NCBI GenBank assembly: GCA_005888515.1
Contig: VAZR01000046.1
Coordinates: 1 to 9,015 of the forward strand
Length of the DNA: 9,015 bases
Source of the DNA: Alphaproteobacteria bacterium
Lineage (GTDB): Bacteria; Pseudomonadota; Alphaproteobacteria; ATCC43930; CGMCC-115725
Direction: 5' to 3'
The notes beneath the pieces were generated by a model. The model saw only the letters and a program-made list of their open reading frames with translations. It made no database searches and had not been told where the DNA came from. The translations under genes were made by a program, and so were the position numbers. Of the stretch, positions 5,943-9,015 are shown piece after piece; the stretch's first letter is position 1, and every line of letters begins with the position of its first letter.

Positions 5943-6785
5943 ATGAGCGAACTCGATACCCCGCTCCTCGCGCGCTCGGCACCCTCCAGCTTTCGCTTCG
6001 ACGCCGCGCTCGTGTCTGTAGGCCGGCGGGCCGGTGCGATCGCTTCGCTGCTCGCGCTGCTGGTTGCCTGGGAAGCGGCCTCACGCAGCGGCATCGTGAC
6101 CCCGTTCCTGTTGCCGCCGCTCTCGGCGGTGCTCAACCGCGTCGCAGAAGACGCAATGTCCGGTGAGCTTGCCCTCAACCTCGGCCAGACCCTGTACCGT
6201 GCCATCGCCGGCTTCGCAATCGCCGGCGCGGCCGGGGTCGTGATCGGCATCCTGATGACGCGGCGCCCCTGGGTCCGGTGGTTTTTCGACCCGATCGTCT
6301 CGGTCGGCTTTCCGATGCCGAAGATCGCGTTTCTGCCGATCTTCATGCTGTGGCTGGGGCTCTACGACGTATCGAAGATCTCGATGGCGGTATTCAACGC
6401 AATTTTCCCGGTGATTGCCGCAACGATGGCGGCTGCCGAAGGCGTCGATCGCCACCTCTTATGGTCGGCGCGCAGCCTCGGGGCCAACGAGCGGCAATTG
6501 CTGCGCGAGATCATTCTGCCGGCGGCGTTGCCGCAAATCCTGACCGGATTGCAGGTGGCATTGCCGATCTCGATGATCGTCATGATCGTGACCGAGATGC
6601 TGATGGGCGGCCAGGGCCTCGGCGGCGCGATGATCGCCGCTTCGCGCTTTGCCGACTCGCCCGGGGTGTTTGCCGGGATTGTCGAGATCGCGGTGGCCGG
6701 CCTCTGCCTCGTCAAAGGCATCGCTGTGCTGCGCCGCCACCTGCTGGCCTGGCACCAGGAAGCGCAGGAGCCCACGACGGTCTAA
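5943..6785 (+). CDS. ABC transporter permease 2, SsuC/TauC-like
   Basis: This 280-residue permease has a hydrophilic N-terminal extension of about 30 residues, then hydrophobic segments at about 31-46, 86-106, 120-140, 145-163, 205-222 and 245-262. Its EAA loop reads ARSLGANERQLLREIILP (176-193) followed by AALP, with the conserved Gly at G180. FPMPKIAFLPIFMLWLGL matches the equivalent stretch of permease 1, but overall the two differ, so this is an old paralogue pair and not a recent duplication. The ATG at 5943 is preceded by AGGGGCAGGA and follows permease 1 by 8 bp. The frame is open far upstream (to about 5055), but that part only shadows the ATPase and permease 1 genes. It is the last gene of the operon; no clear terminator follows. 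Confidence 0.9.
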   Translation: MSELDTPLLARSAPSSFRFDAALVSVGRRAGAIASLLALLVAWEAASRSGIVTPFLLPPLSAVLNRVAEDAMSGELALNLGQTLYRAIAGFAIAGAAGVVIGILMTRRPWVRWFFDPIVSVGFPMPKIAFLPIFMLWLGLYDVSKISMAVFNAIFPVIAATMAAAEGVDRHLLWSARSLGANERQLLREIILPAALPQILTGLQVALPISMIVMIVTEMLMGGQGLGGAMIAASRFADSPGVFAGIVEIAVAGLCLVKGIAVLRRHLLAWHQEAQEPTTV

Positions 6786-6970
6786 CCGAGACCAACCCAC
6801 GCAGCGGTGGTGCGCGCCGGAATTTTATCGCTAAAACGGGAACCACCTCGCCGGCCGGTTGTTGAGCAGTACCTTTACCTCCACAAGACCGGCCGCGGTT
6901 GGGGACGAGACGCCTGCGAAACCGACCGGTAACATGCCCAAACAAGACCCCGTTCGGATGTTGTAAATAA

Positions 6971-6998
6971 TTGATTAAACTATCGTTGCTGTTAATAT
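6971..6998 (+). promoter_or_regulatory. Candidate sigma70-type promoter for the poly-HAMP gene
   Basis: TTGATT (6971-6976) and TAATAT (6993-6998) are separated by 16 bp and lie in the only strongly AT-rich stretch of this gap. Each hexamer matches the consensus at 4 of 6 positions. It would give a leader of about 140 nt before the ATG at 7145. AT-rich DNA gives such matches by chance, so this is tentative. Confidence 0.35.
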
Positions 6999-7132
6999 CC
7001 CGACCCTTGTTGCGCGACGCAGCGAAACCTGCTGTCGTGCGGCGAAGCACCTTTTTCGAACCCTCAGCACCTTTAGATCCGTAAACCCGGCGGCTGCGTC
7101 GTGCGCGCCGTACTCGTGTTTTCGAGCACCTG

Positions 7133-7138
7133 AAGGAG
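7133..7138 (+). promoter_or_regulatory. Ribosome binding site AAGGAG of the poly-HAMP gene
   Basis: AAGGAG ends 6 nt before the ATG at 7145. It is the best Shine-Dalgarno match in the window and fixes this start. Confidence 0.7.
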
Positions 7139-7144
7139 TTGAGC

Positions 7145-9015
7145 ATGGAGCCGACGGCTGACGGTCTCGTCGAGGTCGCCACCTCCGAGAGCCATCCGAG
7201 CGCCTCCGTCATGGATGCGGCGGTTGCCGCGCGAGGTTCCAACGGGCATGCCGCGCCGGCAGTCGACGGCGACGCTTTCAACCTGCATCTGCTGCACGCG
7301 CTGCAGCTGATGCGCGTCGGCGATTTTTCGGTCCGCCTGCCCGGCGACGGCACCGGGCTCGCCGGCAAGGTCGCCGACACCTTCAACGAGATCGTCGCCG
7401 CCAATCAGCGGATGGCGCAGCAGCTCGAGCATGTCGGTCAGGTCGTCGGCCGCGAAGGCAAGACGCGCCAGCGCGTCAAGCTCGGCCTGTCGGACGGCGC
7501 CTGGGGCGAGATGGAGAGCTCCGTCAACACGCTGATCGACGATTTGCTGTGGCCGACCAACGCGGTCACCGATGCGATCACCGCGGTGGCGCGCGGCGAC
7601 CTATTGCAGACGATGCGGCTCGATGTCGATGGCCGCCCGTTGCAGGGCGAGTTCCTGCGCCTCGCGACGATCGTCAACACAATGATCCAGCAGCTCGGCG
7701 TCTTCACGTCGGAAGTGACGCGCGTCGCGCGCGAGGTCGGCACCGACGGCAAACTCGGCGGCCAGGCGCAGGTGCGCGAAGTGACCGGCGTGTGGCGCGA
7801 TCTGACCGAGAGCGTCAACTCGATGGCGTCGAACCTGACCGCCCAGGTCCGCAACATCGCCGAGGTCACGATCGCGGTCGCCAACGGCGATTTGTCGAAG
7901 AAGATTACCGTCGATGTGCGCGGCGAAATCCTGCAGCTGAAGGAAGCCATTAACACGATGGTCGATCAGCTGCGCTCCTTCGCCTCCGAAGTGACGCGCG
8001 TCGCGCGCGAGGTCGGCACCGAAGGCAAGCTCGGCGGCCAGGCGATCGTACCCGGCGTCGCCGGCACCTGGAAGGATTTGACAGACTCGGTCAACGCGAT
8101 GTGCGGCAACCTGACCGCGCAAGTACGCAACATCGCCCAGGTCACGACCGCGGTGGCGCGCGGCGATCTATCGCGCAAGATCACCGTCGATGTCTCGGGC
8201 GAAATCCTCGAGCTGAAGGACACCATCAACACGATGGTCGATCAGCTCAATGCCTTCGCTTCGGAAGTGACCCGCGTCGCGCGCGAGGTCGGCACCGAAG
8301 GCCGACTCGGCGGTCAGGCGCAGGTGCCCGGCGTCGCCGGCACCTGGAAGGATTTGACCGACAACGTCAATTCGATGGCCGGCAATTTGACGGCCCAAGT
8401 TCGCAATATCGCCGAGGTGGCGACCGCGATCGCCGGCGGCGACTTGTCGAAAAAGATCACGGTCAATGTCTCGGGCGAGATCCTGCAGCTGAAGGAGACC
8501 GTCAACACGATGGTCGATCAGCTCAACGCCTTCGCCGGCGAGGTGACGCGCGTCGCGCGCGAGGTCGGCACCGACGGCCGGCTCGGCGGCCAGGCCAACG
8601 TGCTCGGCGTCGCCGGCACCTGGAAGGATCTGACCGAAAGCGTCAACTCGATGGCCTCGAACCTGACCAACCAGGTTCGAAACATCGCCGCCGTCTCGAC
8701 CGCGATCGCCAACGGCGATTTGTCGAAAAAGATCACGGTCGATGTCAGCGGCGAAATCCTCGAGCTGAAGGAGACCATCAACACGATGGTCGATCAGCTC
8801 AACGCGTTCGCCGGCGAGGTGACACGCGTCGCGCGCGAGGTTGGCACCGAAGGCCGCCTCGGCGGCCAGGCGGAAGTGAAAGGCGTCGCCGGCACCTGGA
8901 AGGATTTGACCGACAGCGTCAACTCGATGGCCTCGAACCTGACCGGTCAGGTGCGCAACATCGCCGAGGTGACGACCGCCGTCGCGCAGGGCGATTTGTC
9001 GAAGAAGATCACGGT
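7145..9015 (+). CDS. Poly-HAMP sensor protein, probably hybrid histidine kinase (3' end beyond right edge)
   Basis: The frame is open from the ATG at 7145 to the right edge (623 codons). Residues 1-40 are low-complexity. Residues about 44-97 (LHALQLMRVGDFSVRLPGD...) form a first HAMP-like unit, and about 98-189 a diverged repeat (VGREGKTRQRVKLG...FLRLATIVNTMIQQL). From residue 190 near-identical 92-residue units follow, starting at 190, 282, 374, 466 and 558 (the last cut by the edge). Each carries EVTRVAREVGTEGKLGGQA, then GTWKDLTDSVNSMASNLT, QVRNIAEVTTAVARGDLSKK and LKETINTMVDQL. There is no signal peptide or membrane helix, so the protein is cytoplasmic. This design is that of soluble poly-HAMP hybrid kinases (fungal Nik1/group III and bacterial relatives), where stacked HAMP coiled coils relay a signal to a GAF or PAS module, a histidine kinase core and receiver domains. 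Those parts are not visible here, so the kinase call rests on family knowledge. Confidence 0.85.
   Translation, partial: MEPTADGLVEVATSESHPSASVMDAAVAARGSNGHAAPAVDGDAFNLHLLHALQLMRVGDFSVRLPGDGTGLAGKVADTFNEIVAANQRMAQQLEHVGQVVGREGKTRQRVKLGLSDGAWGEMESSVNTLIDDLLWPTNAVTDAITAVARGDLLQTMRLDVDGRPLQGEFLRLATIVNTMIQQLGVFTSEVTRVAREVGTDGKLGGQAQVREVTGVWRDLTESVNSMASNLTAQVRNIAEVTIAVANGDLSKKITVDVRGEILQLKEAINTMVDQLRSFASEVTRVAREVGTEGKLGGQAIVPGVAGTWKDLTDSVNAMCGNLTAQVRNIAQVTTAVARGDLSRKITVDVSGEILELKDTINTMVDQLNAFASEVTRVAREVGTEGRLGGQAQVPGVAGTWKDLTDNVNSMAGNLTAQVRNIAEVATAIAGGDLSKKITVNVSGEILQLKETVNTMVDQLNAFAGEVTRVAREVGTDGRLGGQANVLGVAGTWKDLTESVNSMASNLTNQVRNIAAVSTAIANGDLSKKITVDVSGEILELKETINTMVDQLNAFAGEVTRVAREVGTEGRLGGQAEVKGVAGTWKDLTDSVNSMASNLTGQVRNIAEVTTAVAQGDLSKKIT
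7712..9015 (+). repeat. Tandem 276-bp DNA repeats encoding HAMP units
   Basis: The landmark GA(A/G)GTGAC-CGCGTCGCGCG recurs at 7712, 7988, 8264, 8540 and 8816, always exactly 276 bp apart (92 codons). Four full units and 200 bp of a fifth are in the window. A more diverged unit occupies about 7436-7711. Long blocks are shared at the nucleotide level between units, including GTCGCGCGCGAGGT, the GGCACCTGGAAGGATTTGAC region and AACACGATGGTCGATCAGCT. Identity is highest among the later units. Exact length conservation reflects the coiled-coil register of the protein. Confidence 0.93.

Larger units (their letters stand above)
6786..7144. other. Non-coding gap between the ABC operon and the poly-HAMP gene
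   Basis: These 359 bp hold no convincing gene. After the permease stop there is a short AT hairpin (TTTTA-TCGC-TAAAA, 6823-6836) without a GC stem, and an inverted repeat GGCCGGT (6853-6859) / ACCGGCC (6888-6894) with a 28-nt spacer. Neither is a standard terminator. At 6955-7000 the DNA turns AT-rich, and a sigma70-like promoter can be drawn there. The remaining 140 bp would be a leader; it ends with a weak stem CTCG-TGTTTT-CGAG at about 7112-7125, just before the ribosome binding site. Confidence 0.6.

Noticed and set aside
6786..6900. Terminator after the ABC operon
   Set aside because: The AT hairpin at 6823-6836 and the inverted repeat at 6853-6894 lack a GC-rich stem followed by a T-run. 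A Rho-dependent end is as likely.
6712..7404. 230-codon minus-strand frame spanning the gap before the poly-HAMP gene
   Set aside because: It overlaps the ends of two real plus-strand genes, has Arg/Ser/Ala-rich low-complexity content and lacks a plausible ribosome binding site or domain.
7438..8784. Series of similar minus-strand frames in the HAMP array
   Set aside because: They look alike only because they are the antisense of the 276-bp repeats.
7712..9015. CRISPR-like or mobile repeat array
   Set aside because: The repeats are 276 bp, have no spacers, keep one open frame and encode HAMP units, so they are protein-coding tandem repeats.

Overview
The window is high-GC DNA with strong GC bias at third codon positions and tightly packed operons. 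It carries a poly-HAMP sensor protein, NMT1/TauA-type ABC transport genes and a dispersed 'TCATTGCGAG...AGCGAAGCAA' palindromic repeat. Together these suggest an alphaproteobacterium, most likely Hyphomicrobiales or Rhodospirillales. This placement is inferred from gene style; no rRNA or marker gene is present.

Left block, minus strand (about 1-3130). Read in the direction of transcription, it holds a classical short-chain dehydrogenase/reductase (SDR), then what was once a bifunctional NAD(P)H-hydrate repair gene (epimerase plus dehydratase), then the N-terminal 60% or so of malonyl-CoA decarboxylase, which runs off the left edge. The repair gene is damaged. Its epimerase half is cut off after about 106 residues. 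About 190 bp of visibly AT-richer, unrelated DNA then introduces a stop (TGA) overlapping a new start (ATG). The new start opens a frame with a transmembrane helix and a charged linker fused to a complete ADP/ATP-dependent dehydratase domain. The 5' end of the epimerase also lies behind an in-frame TAG.

Middle block. A divergent intergenic region (about 3131-3336) contains an imperfect palindromic repeat of about 82 bp. To its right, on the plus strand, is a complete four-gene ABC importer operon (3337-6785): a secreted NMT1/SsuA-like binding protein, an SsuB/TauB-like ATPase that starts at TTG, and two different SsuC/TauC-like permeases. The genes overlap or are separated by 34 bp or less. 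The substrate cannot be read from the sequence.

Right block. After a 359-bp non-coding gap with an AT-rich island that could be a promoter, a large plus-strand gene begins at 7145 and runs off the right edge. It has no membrane segment and is built from tandem 92-residue HAMP units encoded by exact-length 276-bp DNA repeats. This is the architecture of soluble poly-HAMP hybrid histidine kinases (Nik1/group III-like). Its catalytic part lies outside the window.

The most unusual item is the rearranged NAD(P)HX repair locus, where the epimerase appears lost and the dehydratase appears to have gained a membrane anchor. The homogeneous HAMP repeat array and the palindromic repeat between the divergent genes come next. 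I found no convincing new defence or mobile system.
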